Part shown: in pieces, positions 45,599 through 53,957 of the stretch
How the letters are laid out: each line of letters starts with the position of its first letter
Numbering within the stretch: the stretch's first letter is position 1
NCBI GenBank assembly: GCA_937989565.1
Contig: CALKRM010000028.1
Span: 1-64,000, forward strand
Source of the DNA: an uncultured Candidatus Saccharibacteria bacterium
GTDB taxonomy: Bacteria; Patescibacteriota; Saccharimonadia; Saccharimonadales; Saccharimonadaceae
Direction of reading: 5' to 3'
Length of the DNA: 64,000 nt
Notes under the pieces: model-generated
Databases searched by the model: none
Told to the model about the DNA's origin: nothing
The model's input: only the letters and a program-made list of their open reading frames with translations
Position numbers and translations under genes: made by a program

Positions 45599-46297
45599 AT
45601 GGATAAGATTAAAAAACCGAGACTCTACTGTTTTTCTCCAGCAGTAATGCTGGCGACGTTGACAATTGAAATTATTCTGGCGATATATACTTTTTGGAAG
45701 TATAAATTGAATGCCGTGACAAAGATTGTGATCATGCTGTTGATCTGTTTGGCGCTGTTTCAATGGGCTGAATATAACGTTTGTGAAGGTGCGATTATTC
45801 TGGATAATCTAGGCTGGGCTAAACTTGGCTATATTGCAATTACTATGCTTCCGCCTCTGGGTATTCATTTGATATATAAAATTTCTGGCGATAAGAGACG
45901 GTGGATTCCTGTGCTTGGTTACACTTTTGCCGCAGTGTTTATTAGCTATTTTCTATTGGAGGCTAACGGAATTAAGTCTGGGGCTTGCCTGGGTAATTAT
46001 GTGATTTTTGAAAATCAGCCGGGTGTCGGAATGTGGTATGGTTTGTATTATTACGGCCTATTATTTGCGGCAATTGCTTATGCGTATGTTAGGAGTAAAA
46101 CCTCCAGTAAACATATTCGGCGTTCTCTAGGTTCGTTGATTGTGGGATATGTTTTATTTATGGCGCCTACGACGTTTGTTAATATTATCGATCCATCGAC
46201 TATTATCGGAATTCCGTCAATTATGTGTGGATTTGCAGTTTTGATGGCGGTAGTTTTAGCTGGGAAAGTTTTGCCAGAATGTGTAAATGAGAAATGA
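45599..46297 (+). CDS. Seven-helix membrane protein (sensor-kinase N-terminal type)
   Basis: 232 aa with about seven hydrophobic segments (VMLATLTIEIILAIYTFW, IVIMLLICLALFQWAEY, GYIAITMLPPLGIHLIY, VLGYTFAAVFISYFLL, YGLYYYGLLFAAIAYAYV and two more). The pattern resembles the 7TM input domains found in front of histidine kinases, but no kinase or output domain follows. A signalling or transport role is a guess. The start is fixed by the -10 box. A structured RNA candidate lies downstream. Confidence 0.6.
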   Translation: MDKIKKPRLYCFSPAVMLATLTIEIILAIYTFWKYKLNAVTKIVIMLLICLALFQWAEYNVCEGAIILDNLGWAKLGYIAITMLPPLGIHLIYKISGDKRRWIPVLGYTFAAVFISYFLLEANGIKSGACLGNYVIFENQPGVGMWYGLYYYGLLFAAIAYAYVRSKTSSKHIRRSLGSLIVGYVLFMAPTTFVNIIDPSTIIGIPSIMCGFAVLMAVVLAGKVLPECVNEK

Positions 46298-46335
46298 TGC
46301 TTGTGTTTTTTTGTGCGATAATGCATAATTAAACA

Positions 46336-46430
46336 TGAGCTGGTACGCATAGGGGCATTCTCCTATGCTTGCCAATTGAAAGACAAACACATATTCAAAT
46401 ATGCCCCGGGTGGGCGCGTAGCAGCTCTTC
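46336..46430 (+). ncRNA. Candidate structured RNA with pseudoknot, class unknown
   Basis: GAGCTG-g-TACGC (46337-46348) pairs with GCGTA-g-CAGCTC (46416-46427), closing a unit of about 90 nt. Inside, GCATAGG (46347-46353) pairs with CCTATGC (46362-46368), and the loop GGCAT (46354-46358) matches ATGCC (46401-46405), a loop-downstream pseudoknot. CATATT/AATATG (46390-46403) is an alternative helix. A CATAAT -10 candidate (46324-46329) predicts a start near 46336. The next gene has its own -10 box, so this may be a separate RNA rather than a leader. No known family was recognised. Confidence 0.4.
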
Positions 46431-46444
46431 TATAATGCTTATGG

Positions 46445-46450
46445 TATTAT
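46445..46450 (+). promoter_or_regulatory. -10 box TATTAT of the Mur ligase gene (leaderless spacing)
   Basis: TATTAT ends 6 nt before ATG 46457. A second TATAAT at 46431-46436 could start transcription about 14 nt earlier. Confidence 0.55.
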
Positions 46451-46456
46451 ATAGTT

Positions 46457-47746
46457 ATGGTTACTGTTTCAAAAAAGAGGGAAGAAAAACTAGCAAAATT
46501 AGTGCGAGAATTTTTTGCTGTTCATCCAGACGTGAAGCTTGTGGCGATAACTGGTAGCGCTGGAAAGGCTAGTGCGAAAATAGCTATCGGTACGGTTTTG
46601 GCGCAACAATTTGATATTCAACTTCGCAATGAAGAGCCGAAGACGAAAGCTGACGTTTTCCTTCAGATGATGGGTGTGAAAATGCCTGAAAAAGGCTTGT
46701 TCAAATGGTGGAAAGTGATGCGCGCCGTAAAGAAGAGAATTAAGGCAGAAAAACCGGAAGTTCAAGTGATTGTTCAGGAATTTAATCCAAAAGAGCTTGG
46801 TTATAACGATTGGTTTAAGGCTTATGTTGTGCCGGATATTACGGTTGTAACTTCTGTGACAAATGGTCGAATGCAGGTTGAATATTCCTTGGAAGAAGTG
46901 GCGAATGAGATGATTTCGCTGGCGAATTTCTCGCGAATGGCGATGATAAATCGTGATGACATTGACGGGCGTTTTGCTAGCTTTTTGACAAATCCTAATA
47001 TCACTACTTACGGAAGTGATCCAGTGGCGGAGTATAATTTTGACGATCGTAATTTTTCCCTGAAAGATGGGCATCACGGCTTTATTATGTCGCCAGAAAA
47101 TCCTAACGGATTAGAGGTCAACGTTAAGCTAATTGGCGAGCATAATATTCGTCCAGCGATCGTGGCGGCAGCTATTGGGTATGCGTTTGGTGAAACTGAG
47201 GAGAACATAAAAAAGGGCATAGAGAATTTGCGTCCACTGCCTGGCAGGATGAATTTACTGAAGGGTGCGGATAATACTTGGTTGATTGATGATAGCTATA
47301 GTTCGACGCCGTTGACTGCTTTGGCGGCTTTACAATCTTTGTATCGAATTGAGACTCCGCAGCGCATTACTGTACTTGGCAATATGAATGGCTTAAAGGG
47401 AATTTTCGAGCAAGCTCACGCCGAACTTGGTTCTCATTGTAGTCCTGATTTGTTGGATTGGGTTGTGACGGTTGGCGAGAAAGCTAATCAATATTTGGCG
47501 CCGGCTGCACGTCAAAGAGGTTGTCAGGTGAAGGAATGCAAGAATGCCATCGAGGCTGGATCTTTCGTGCGCGACAAATTGAAATCTGAAGGCGTCGCTC
47601 TGTTTAAGGGTTCAAGCGGCGGCGTATGGCTAGAGGAATCTATAAAAATCAACCTTCATAGCACTGAGGACGATAAATACTTAGTCAGGCAAACGCCGGA
47701 GTGGATTGCTAGGAAAAACCAATTTTTCTCACAATTTAAAGATTAA
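46457..47746 (+). CDS. Mur ligase family protein (MurF-like)
   Basis: 429-residue ATP-dependent amide ligase of the Mur superfamily. The P-loop is VAITGSAGKASAKIAIG, where canonical Mur ligases have GTNGKTTT, so Ser-Ala replaces the usual Thr pair. Other blocks: the Glu in VIVQEFNPKELGYNDW, NRDDIDGRF, GEHNIRPAIVAAAIG, and the C-terminal IDDSYSSTPLTALAAL with TVLGNMNGLKG, like MurF's LDDAYNANP and LGDM. It probably adds D-Ala-D-Ala or a related moiety to a wall precursor. The altered P-loop makes substrate and even activity uncertain. Confidence 0.75.
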   Translation: MVTVSKKREEKLAKLVREFFAVHPDVKLVAITGSAGKASAKIAIGTVLAQQFDIQLRNEEPKTKADVFLQMMGVKMPEKGLFKWWKVMRAVKKRIKAEKPEVQVIVQEFNPKELGYNDWFKAYVVPDITVVTSVTNGRMQVEYSLEEVANEMISLANFSRMAMINRDDIDGRFASFLTNPNITTYGSDPVAEYNFDDRNFSLKDGHHGFIMSPENPNGLEVNVKLIGEHNIRPAIVAAAIGYAFGETEENIKKGIENLRPLPGRMNLLKGADNTWLIDDSYSSTPLTALAALQSLYRIETPQRITVLGNMNGLKGIFEQAHAELGSHCSPDLLDWVVTVGEKANQYLAPAARQRGCQVKECKNAIEAGSFVRDKLKSEGVALFKGSSGGVWLEESIKINLHSTEDDKYLVRQTPEWIARKNQFFSQFKD

Positions 47747-47785
47747 TGTGATATATTAAATTCAAGGTATATAAAACAAGGGGGA

Positions 47786-48874
47786 ATGATGGATCAAGGT
47801 AATCAACCTGCACCGCAGTCGCAATATAACGGCGTGCCGATGCAACCAAAAAAGAAGAAAACGGGATTGATAATTGGCATAGTGCTGGGAGTTATAGCTC
47901 TTATTGCTATTATTTCTGCTGTGCTAGTTTATTTCTTGTGGTGGCAGAATCCAGAAAAGATGGTTACGGATGCTGTGTCTAATGCCATTATGGCAAAGAA
48001 GATGACTGCCGACGGTAAGGTATTTATTGACATGCGCGACCAAGGAAAAATAGAGCTAAACGTAAAGACTGCTACTGATTCGGGAAAATCAAAGGCGAAT
48101 ATTGACGCTAAGCTTAATATCAAAGGGGTCGAAAAGAGTATTCCACTAGACGGTGATATGGTTCTTGGCGATGATGGGACGATATATGTGAAGATAAATA
48201 ACTTTAAGGACTTGTATGGCACTTTGCTTGAAATAGTTATGGAGTCTTCGTCTGGCGGCAAGGCATCAAGGTCTCAAATAGAAACTTACCGTGATCAAAC
48301 TTTGAGAAAGATGAGCTCTGAGATAGATAAAATGAATAATACATGGATGAAAGTATCTCCAGATGAAATTGGTGATGAATATAAGTGTGGAATTAATGCT
48401 CTAAAGAAAATTCAAAGTGACGAAAGTGTCCGCAAGGAAGTAGTTCAACTTTATCAAAAGAATAGCTTCTTCACTATAAAAGACTCAAAGATTAGCGATC
48501 GTAATGGTGGGCGTGGTTTTGAACTAAAGGGTGATAACAGTAAATTGTCGAAATTTAATGATGAGTTTAAAGATTCATCAGCAGGCAAGGCGCTCAGTAA
48601 GTGTGGAAAAAATAATAGCTACAAGAGTAGTGAATCGTCATCTATCGACACGGCTTCATTGAAGGTGTGGGTTGATAGGTCATCTCATGAACTGAAGGCC
48701 TTGGAGTTGAAAGGTGATGGCAAGAAGGCTTCTGTAGAAATTTCATTTGACATTAATATGAACAAGTCTGAGGAAATTAAGGCGCCGTCGGACGCTGAAA
48801 GCTTGAAAGAGTTTGTAGAAGGTTTTATGAGCGGATATTCGAGCGGATTGTCATCAACCTCGACTAGACGATAG
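47786..48874 (+). CDS. Membrane-anchored extracytoplasmic protein of unknown function
   Basis: 362 aa (ATG 47786 or 47789, with AAGGGGGA just upstream). A short Gln/Pro-rich cytoplasmic head with KKKK is followed by one membrane helix (GLIIGIVLGVIALIAIISAVLVYFLWW) and a 300-residue outside domain rich in Lys, Asp and Ser. That domain alternates strands and helices, and its spacing (DGKVFIDMRDQGKIELNVK..., DGTIYVKINN, STWMKV-like) suggests an LppX/LprG-like lipid-binding fold. It contains two Cys (YKCGINA, LSKCGKN). Not confidently recognised. A perfect terminator follows. Confidence 0.6.
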   Translation: MMDQGNQPAPQSQYNGVPMQPKKKKTGLIIGIVLGVIALIAIISAVLVYFLWWQNPEKMVTDAVSNAIMAKKMTADGKVFIDMRDQGKIELNVKTATDSGKSKANIDAKLNIKGVEKSIPLDGDMVLGDDGTIYVKINNFKDLYGTLLEIVMESSSGGKASRSQIETYRDQTLRKMSSEIDKMNNTWMKVSPDEIGDEYKCGINALKKIQSDESVRKEVVQLYQKNSFFTIKDSKISDRNGGRGFELKGDNSKLSKFNDEFKDSSAGKALSKCGKNNSYKSSESSSIDTASLKVWVDRSSHELKALELKGDGKKASVEISFDINMNKSEEIKAPSDAESLKEFVEGFMSGYSSGLSSTSTRR

Positions 48875-48888
48875 TTTAATTGCTTAAT

Positions 48889-48921
48889 AATAATCCCGTT
48901 CGTAATGAGCGGGATTATTTG
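48889..48921 (+). terminator. Strong intrinsic terminator before leuS
   Basis: AATAATCCCG (48889-48898) pairs perfectly with CGGGATTATT (48910-48919), extendable inward by three pairs. The leuS -10 box (48923-48928) follows within 4 nt. Confidence 0.88.
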
Positions 48922-48922
48922 C

Positions 48923-48928
48923 TATAAT
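48923..48928 (+). promoter_or_regulatory. -10 box TATAAT of leuS
   Basis: TATAAT ends 7 nt before ATG 48936. Confidence 0.7.
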
Positions 48929-48935
48929 TACAGAT

Positions 48936-51443
48936 ATGAAACGCTATAATCCGACAGAAATTGAACAAAAATGGCAAAACAAATGGGAGACTGACGGCAC
49001 TTACGCGGTCGATTTTAATGACACGACTCGGCCGAAATATTACAGTTTGAGTATGCTTCCGGGGATTACAGGGGCGGGAATTCACATTGGTCACGGTCGT
49101 ACTTTTCAATTTGCCGACATCAAGGCACGATTCAAGCGTCAGCAGGGCTATAATGTCTATCATCCAATCGGCTGGGACAGCTTTGGTCTGCCGGTTGAAA
49201 ATTACGCTATTAAAGTCGGAAAAACGCCGCGCGTAGCGCACGACGAAGCGAAGGTTCATTTTAAGGAGCAATTGAAGCGACTTGGGTTTAGTTATGATTG
49301 GACAAAAGAAATTTCTACAGCTGATCCAGAATATTACAAATGGACTCAGTGGATTTTTGCGCAATTATACAAGCACGATTTGGCATATCAAAAAGAGCAG
49401 CCGCAATGGTGGTGCGAAACTGATAACACAGTGCTTGCTAACGAACAGGTTGAAGGTGGCAAATGTTGGCGCTGTGGTAATCCTGTAACCAAGCGAAATC
49501 TCAAGCAGTGGTTTTTCCGAATTACGGCGTATGCAGATGAAATTTTAGAGGCAACCGATGCGCTTGATTGGACGGAAATGGTTAAAACCATGCAGAAGAA
49601 TTGGATTGGTCGATCAGTTGGTACGGAAGTTGAGTTTGCGGTTAGCGGTCAAAATTCCAAGATTACAGTTTTCACAACTCGTCCTGACACGTTGTTTGGC
49701 GCGACGTATGTAGCTTTGGCACCGGAGCATCCTCTGATTTCTCAGTTGGTCAATTCTGACACGCGCGAGAAGGTTGAAGCGTATATCCAAGCTTCGCAAC
49801 AGAAATCTGATGTTGAACGCCAAGAGAATAAAGAGAAGACAGGTGTATTTACTGGCAGTTATGTCATAAATCCAGTTAATGGTCAAAAATTGCCAATCTG
49901 GGTGGCGGATTATGTTTTGGGCGGCTATGGAACCGGCGCAGTCATGGCAGTGCCAGCGCACGACGAGCGCGATTTTGCGTTTGCCGAGAAGTTTGACTTG
50001 CCGATTATCCAGGTTATTGATAAGCCTGAGCATTCAGCCGACGCCGGCTGTTATTCTGGTGAAGGTGAGCTGATAAATTCCGGACAATTTAACGGGACCA
50101 GGAGTGAGGATGCTCGCGAGCAAATTGTTGCGTGGCTGGAGCAGCAGAATTCTGGGCGAAGCAAAACCACGTATAAAATGCGCGATTGGTTGATTTCTCG
50201 TCAGCGTTATTGGGGTGCTCCGATTCCAATTGTTCATGTTGACGGCCGTGTGCCAATTGCCGTGGCTGATGAATGCTTGCCAGTGATTTTGCCAGAGGTG
50301 GAGAACTTTAAGCCAACGGGCGGTAATACTTCCGTTTTGGCCCAGGTTGATGATTGGGTGCGAGTCTGGGTGGATGTTGAAACTGGAAAAACTGTGCCGA
50401 TTACAGAAAACAAGCCTGATGGCGACAATTGGGTGGAAGGTCGGCGCGAGACTGACACTTTGGATGGCTATGCTTGCTCTAGCTGGTATTTCTTGCGATA
50501 TCTCGACCCGCACAACGATAATGAGGCATGGAATCCTGAGAGAATTAACCATTGGATGCCGGTTGATTATTACAATGGTGCCGATCACGCCGTGGCTCAT
50601 TTGCTATACAGTCGTTTTTGGATGCGATTTTTCTATAAGCTCGGCCTCGTTCCAACTCCAGAACCTTTCAAGCGAATGATGTACAATGCATACATTATGG
50701 CTCCAGACGGTCAGAAAATGTCCAAGTCTAAGGGTAATGTCATTGATCCAATGGAAATTATGGACAGTGGATACGGCGCTGATGCGCTGCGAGTTTACGA
50801 AATGTTCATCGCGCCTTATGATATGGACGCACCATGGGATCCACGTGGCGTTCCGGGAACTTACAGGTTCTTAAATCGAGCATGGAACTTGGTTCAGGAG
50901 TTCGTTGATAAGAATAACAATCCAAGTGATTCTCCTGAGATGGATGAAAAAACAACCCAAGAACTATTGCGATTAACTCACTCGACAATTAAAAAAGTTA
51001 CTCGCGATATTGAAGATGAGAAGTTTAATACAGCCGTGGCTTCGATGATGGAAATGGTCAATGGTCTGTATAAAATAAAAGAATCGCATGGGATTGACAT
51101 GTCGGACGAGTGGCGATTTGCATTAGAAAGTTTGATTCAAATTTTGGCGCCTTTTGCTCCGCATATCACAGAGGAATCGTGGCATGAAATGGGTCATGAT
51201 GATACGGTTCACGTTGGTCACTGGCCGAAGTGGGGCGAAAAATATCTAAAGAGCGATACGATGACTATTATAGTTCAAGTGAACGGCAAGCTTCGTGCGA
51301 AACTTGAACTGCCGAGTGATATGGACAAGCAGGGTGTTGAAGAGGCTGCTCTGGCTGATGAAAATGTCCAGAAATTCACAAACAATAAACCGCCTAAAAA
51401 GATGGTTTATGCTCCAGGCAAGCTGGTGAATATCGTGGTCTAG
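48936..51443 (+). CDS. leuS: Leucyl-tRNA synthetase
   Basis: Class I synthetase for tRNA-Leu (835 aa). HIGH appears as GAGIHIGHGRTFQFADI near residue 45 and KMSKS as DGQKMSKSKGNVIDP near 590. The CP1 editing domain is present with TTRPDTLFGATYVALAPEHP and the Asp-containing GTGAVMAVPAHDERDF. A zinc-type cluster is CETDNTVLANEQVEGGKCWRCG. The C-terminal VNGKLRAKLELPSD domain is intact. Two tRNA-Leu genes lie 8 kb upstream. Confidence 0.98.
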   Translation: MKRYNPTEIEQKWQNKWETDGTYAVDFNDTTRPKYYSLSMLPGITGAGIHIGHGRTFQFADIKARFKRQQGYNVYHPIGWDSFGLPVENYAIKVGKTPRVAHDEAKVHFKEQLKRLGFSYDWTKEISTADPEYYKWTQWIFAQLYKHDLAYQKEQPQWWCETDNTVLANEQVEGGKCWRCGNPVTKRNLKQWFFRITAYADEILEATDALDWTEMVKTMQKNWIGRSVGTEVEFAVSGQNSKITVFTTRPDTLFGATYVALAPEHPLISQLVNSDTREKVEAYIQASQQKSDVERQENKEKTGVFTGSYVINPVNGQKLPIWVADYVLGGYGTGAVMAVPAHDERDFAFAEKFDLPIIQVIDKPEHSADAGCYSGEGELINSGQFNGTRSEDAREQIVAWLEQQNSGRSKTTYKMRDWLISRQRYWGAPIPIVHVDGRVPIAVADECLPVILPEVENFKPTGGNTSVLAQVDDWVRVWVDVETGKTVPITENKPDGDNWVEGRRETDTLDGYACSSWYFLRYLDPHNDNEAWNPERINHWMPVDYYNGADHAVAHLLYSRFWMRFFYKLGLVPTPEPFKRMMYNAYIMAPDGQKMSKSKGNVIDPMEIMDSGYGADALRVYEMFIAPYDMDAPWDPRGVPGTYRFLNRAWNLVQEFVDKNNNPSDSPEMDEKTTQELLRLTHSTIKKVTRDIEDEKFNTAVASMMEMVNGLYKIKESHGIDMSDEWRFALESLIQILAPFAPHITEESWHEMGHDDTVHVGHWPKWGEKYLKSDTMTIIVQVNGKLRAKLELPSDMDKQGVEEAALADENVQKFTNNKPPKKMVYAPGKLVNIVV

Positions 51444-51516
51444 GAAATAATTTACCTCGGTTTACCTTTTATTATTGTAAAAAGTTAGTATCATTATCTA
51501 ATTTGCGGGCAAGCTC

Positions 51517-51545
51517 TTGAGATTGTCTAATAAAAAAGGTATAAT
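51517..51545 (+). promoter_or_regulatory. Sigma70-type promoter of rpmF-nusB operon
   Basis: TTGAGA (51517-51522), a 17-nt spacer, TATAAT (51540-51545). The expected start near 51552 leaves a 36-nt leader with AGAGGAGA as ribosome-binding site, in contrast to the leaderless genes. The rest of the 144-nt gap after leuS shows nothing else. Confidence 0.75.
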
Positions 51546-51587
51546 GGTACGTAAGTTTTATGACAACCTAAAAGAGGAGAATAAATT

Positions 51588-51734
51588 ATGGCACAACCTA
51601 AGAAACAGAGTAGCCCACGTAAAACTGGTCTTCGTCGCAGCCACTTGGTATTAAAATTGGCACGTCGCGTTAACGCAACTTCACCAGTTAAGGTGAAGAC
51701 AACCAAGCGTGAAACTGGTAAAACAACAAAATAA
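51588..51734 (+). CDS. rpmF: 50S ribosomal protein bL32 (zinc-free form)
   Basis: A 48-codon gene: MAQPKKQSSPRKTGLRRSHL begins the protein, matching the bL32 N-terminus (A-x-PKK, K/R-T-G-x-RR-x-H). It ends in a Lys/Thr-rich tail. The CxxC...CxxC zinc ribbon of zinc-binding bL32 is absent, so this is a Cys-minus form. The strong Shine-Dalgarno (AGAGGAGA, 7 nt spacing) and its own promoter support expression. nusB follows after 24 nt. Confidence 0.88.
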   Translation: MAQPKKQSSPRKTGLRRSHLVLKLARRVNATSPVKVKTTKRETGKTTK

Positions 51735-51758
51735 TAATTACGAACAGGACGCTTAATA

Positions 51759-52217
51759 ATGGCATCAAACCGTCATTTGGGACGAATTGTCGCACTGCAA
51801 ACACTTTATGAACATGAATTTCGCAAAGAGGTTGGTGATAGCGATGTTGATTATAAGACTATTTTGAAGCGTAATTTGGCTGAATATAAATCATCGGTTG
51901 ATGATATTGAATTTATCGATAATTTGATTAGCGGCGTACTTTCGACGCAGAGTCAATTGGACGAGAAATTGCAGCCATTGGCGCCAGAATGGCCCATTAG
52001 TCAGTTGCCGCGAATTGATCGGGCGGTACTTAGAATCGGTTTATATGAATTGCTATATTGTGCAGATACCGTTCCGCCGAAAGTGGTGATTAATGAAGCG
52101 GTAGAGTTAGCGAAAGCGTTCGGTTCGGATAACTCGGGTAAGTTTGTGAATGGCGTGCTTGGCACGGCACTCCGTACTCTCGTGGAGGAGTCCGACAGTG
52201 AGAACAAGCAACTTTGA
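51759..52217 (+). CDS. nusB: Transcription antitermination factor NusB
   Basis: RNA-binding factor for rRNA antitermination with NusE/S10 (152 aa). The all-helical family blocks are seen: RHLGRIVALQTLYEHEF at the start, FIDNLISGVL, PEWPISQLPRIDRAVLRIGLYELLY, and NEAVELAKAFGSDNSGKFVNGVLG. Length is normal. It lies between rpmF and a NUDIX gene that overlaps its end by 20 nt, within a translation/RNA operon running to khpA. Confidence 0.95.
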   Translation: MASNRHLGRIVALQTLYEHEFRKEVGDSDVDYKTILKRNLAEYKSSVDDIEFIDNLISGVLSTQSQLDEKLQPLAPEWPISQLPRIDRAVLRIGLYELLYCADTVPPKVVINEAVELAKAFGSDNSGKFVNGVLGTALRTLVEESDSENKQL

Positions 52218-52695
52218 TAAGATAAAAAAATATTTTGGTGGCAGCAAGAAGCCATTGATTCAGGAAATTGTACGCGAGCCAACTGCTGGTGGCGTGATTT
52301 TTCGTCGTAATAAAAAGGGCGAGGCAGAGTTTTTGCTTTATCAGGACGCTCGCGATCGCTGGACAATTCCGAAAGGGCACATTGAGCCGGGTGAAACAGC
52401 TCAAGTGACGGCTCGTAGGGAAATTGGTGAAGAAACTGGGCTGAAGAAAATTGAGCTACACGGCTGGCTAGGAAAGGTGAATTTTCGTTATCGTCGAATC
52501 GATAAATTGGTATTGATGACAACGCAAGTTTATCTAGTTAAGGCGCTGGATCCTAACGAGAAACTCCAAAAGGAGGAATGGATGAATGGTCTTAAATGGT
52601 TCAGTTTTCATGAGGCGCTGGATGAAGTTGAATATGAAGATATTGGCAAGCTGATTCTTTTGGCAATGAAACGAATTAGACAGGAGAACTTATAA
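52198..52695 (+). CDS. NUDIX hydrolase (Ap4A/diphosphoinositol-type)
   Basis: 165 aa from GTG 52198, chosen because GGAGGAG lies about 8 nt upstream inside nusB; a longer frame from 52150 is less likely. The Nudix box is GHIEPGETAQVTARREIGEE followed by TGL. AGGVIFRRN...FLLYQDARDRWTIPKGH before it is the layout of Ap4A hydrolase and diadenosine/NTP pyrophosphatase relatives. The substrate is unproven. It sits between nusB and rnc (ATG starts directly after its stop), suggesting nucleotide housekeeping tied to RNA metabolism. Confidence 0.88.
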   Translation: MRTSNFDKIKKYFGGSKKPLIQEIVREPTAGGVIFRRNKKGEAEFLLYQDARDRWTIPKGHIEPGETAQVTARREIGEETGLKKIELHGWLGKVNFRYRRIDKLVLMTTQVYLVKALDPNEKLQKEEWMNGLKWFSFHEALDEVEYEDIGKLILLAMKRIRQENL

Positions 52696-53412
52696 ATGAA
52701 CGGAATGAACACTGCGCCATATCAAGATTTTGCGCGCGAAAAATTAGGTTTTGAATTTACGAATTTGGATTTGCTAATTACAGCTTTGACTCACCGTAGT
52801 TATGTGAATGAGCACCGAAAATCCGTCCATCACCACAACGAGCGCTTGGAATTCTTAGGTGATGCGGTTTTGGAATTAGCGGTAACAGAATATTTGTTTA
52901 CGCATTTTTCTGAGCCAGAGGGAATTTTGACTGCTTGGCGGGCAGCTTTGGTGCGAACAGAAAGTATTGGTGACGCTGGCGATAAGTTGGGCTATGGTCC
53001 GCTGATTCGTATGTCAAAGGGCGAGAAGAACGGCTCAGAGCGAGCGCATTTACAGATTTTAGCCAATGCATTTGAGGCGGTAATCGGCGCTATTTATTTG
53101 GAACGTGGCTTTGACGATGCTCGCGATTTTATTCACAAGCATATAATTGTTAAGCTGGACGGAATTTTGGAGTCTGGCAGTTGGCGTGATCCGAAGTCGT
53201 ATTTACAGGAGATTTCTCAGCGGGTTGACAATCAAACGCCAGTATATAAAGTCCTGAGCGAAGAAGGTCCAGATCATGATAAAGTCTTTACCCTTGGGGT
53301 TTTTGTTGGCGATAATATGATGGGGCGAGGCATTGGTCCATCTAAGCAAGTTGCCCAACAGCAGGCTGCTCGTGCTGCAATTGCTAAATATAAAGAATCT
53401 GGCGAGAAATAA
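52696..53412 (+). CDS. rnc: Ribonuclease III
   Basis: Double-strand RNA endonuclease processing rRNA precursors (238 aa). The catalytic signature is HNERLEFLGDAVLELAVTEY (Glu and Asp ligands), with the second acidic pair in ANAFEAVIGAIYLERGF. The C-terminal dsRNA-binding domain (DPKSYLQEISQRVDNQTPVY, GPSKQVAQQQAARAAI) is complete. It is preceded by AGGAGAAC and contiguous with the NUDIX gene, completing an rpmF-nusB-nudix-rnc-khpA unit. Confidence 0.97.
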   Translation: MNGMNTAPYQDFAREKLGFEFTNLDLLITALTHRSYVNEHRKSVHHHNERLEFLGDAVLELAVTEYLFTHFSEPEGILTAWRAALVRTESIGDAGDKLGYGPLIRMSKGEKNGSERAHLQILANAFEAVIGAIYLERGFDDARDFIHKHIIVKLDGILESGSWRDPKSYLQEISQRVDNQTPVYKVLSEEGPDHDKVFTLGVFVGDNMMGRGIGPSKQVAQQQAARAAIAKYKESGEK

Positions 53413-53482
53413 TTAAAGTTTGCACGGCGTAAACTGCTCGTGTATAATGAAAATACAGTTTAATTCCAGGAGGAGGGGCAGA

Positions 53483-53872
53483 ATGTCAACAATAGATCAG
53501 CAGTTTGTAGAATATACTGTAAAGGCGTTGGTTGGACATCCAGAAGACGTCGTAGTAGACCGAACGATTGATGAAAAGGGTGTTTTACTAACATTGACAG
53601 TTAATCCAGCAGATTTGGGTCGAGTTATTGGTAAGCGCGGTAGTACGGCGCAGAGCTTGCGCACGCTTCTACGAGCTTTGGGCGCAAAGAATGACGCTCG
53701 ATATAACTTGAAGATCGTTAACAATGATGGTTTTTCTGGTGAGCGTGAGAGCAATAGCTATAACGATCATGCTTCTGTGGATAACTCAACAGATGAAACT
53801 GTGGAAAATGGATCATCTTACGCAGAAAACACCAGAAAAGAGCTTGCAGAACTCGACGACCTTGATATATAA
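53483..53872 (+). CDS. khpA: KH-domain RNA-binding protein (KhpA-like)
   Basis: 129 aa from ATG 53483, which has an excellent AGGAGGAGG. The N-terminal 80 residues are a single KH domain with the GKRGST loop (LGRVIGKRGSTAQSLRTLLR). KhpA/YlqC proteins pair with KhpB/Jag and control cell elongation genes post-transcriptionally. The C-terminal 50 residues (SNSYNDHASVDNSTDE...) are acidic and disordered, an extension beyond the usual 75-80 aa. The stop codon overlaps a TATAAT that may start the downstream small RNA. Confidence 0.85.
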   Translation: MSTIDQQFVEYTVKALVGHPEDVVVDRTIDEKGVLLTLTVNPADLGRVIGKRGSTAQSLRTLLRALGAKNDARYNLKIVNNDGFSGERESNSYNDHASVDNSTDETVENGSSYAENTRKELAELDDLDI

Positions 53873-53879
53873 TTAGAAC

Positions 53880-53957
53880 CAGTTCAAGCACAGACATTAT
53901 GCGAGAACAGCTCTATGCGAGACAATGGGAAACCATTGAGAGCCTTATTTGTGCTAA
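53880..53957 (+). ncRNA. Candidate small RNA gene with own promoter and terminator
   Basis: TATAAT (53868-53873), with TTGCAG 18 nt upstream, predicts a start at about 53880. AGCACA (53887-53892) pairs with TGTGCT (53950-53955). GCTCT/AGAGC (53910-53943) encloses the perfect hairpin CAATGG-GAAA-CCATTG (53923-53938). The nonamer TATGCGAGA occurs twice in unpaired positions (53898-53906 and 53914-53922). A terminator follows at once. It does not match SRP RNA, 6S, tmRNA or tRNA consensus by eye. No ORF fits it. Confidence 0.5.

Noticed and set aside
53880..53957. Signal recognition particle (4.5S) RNA.
   Set aside because: The conserved helix-8 bases (GGAA-type loop with AGCAG opposite CAGG) are absent; the 3' side is fully paired instead.
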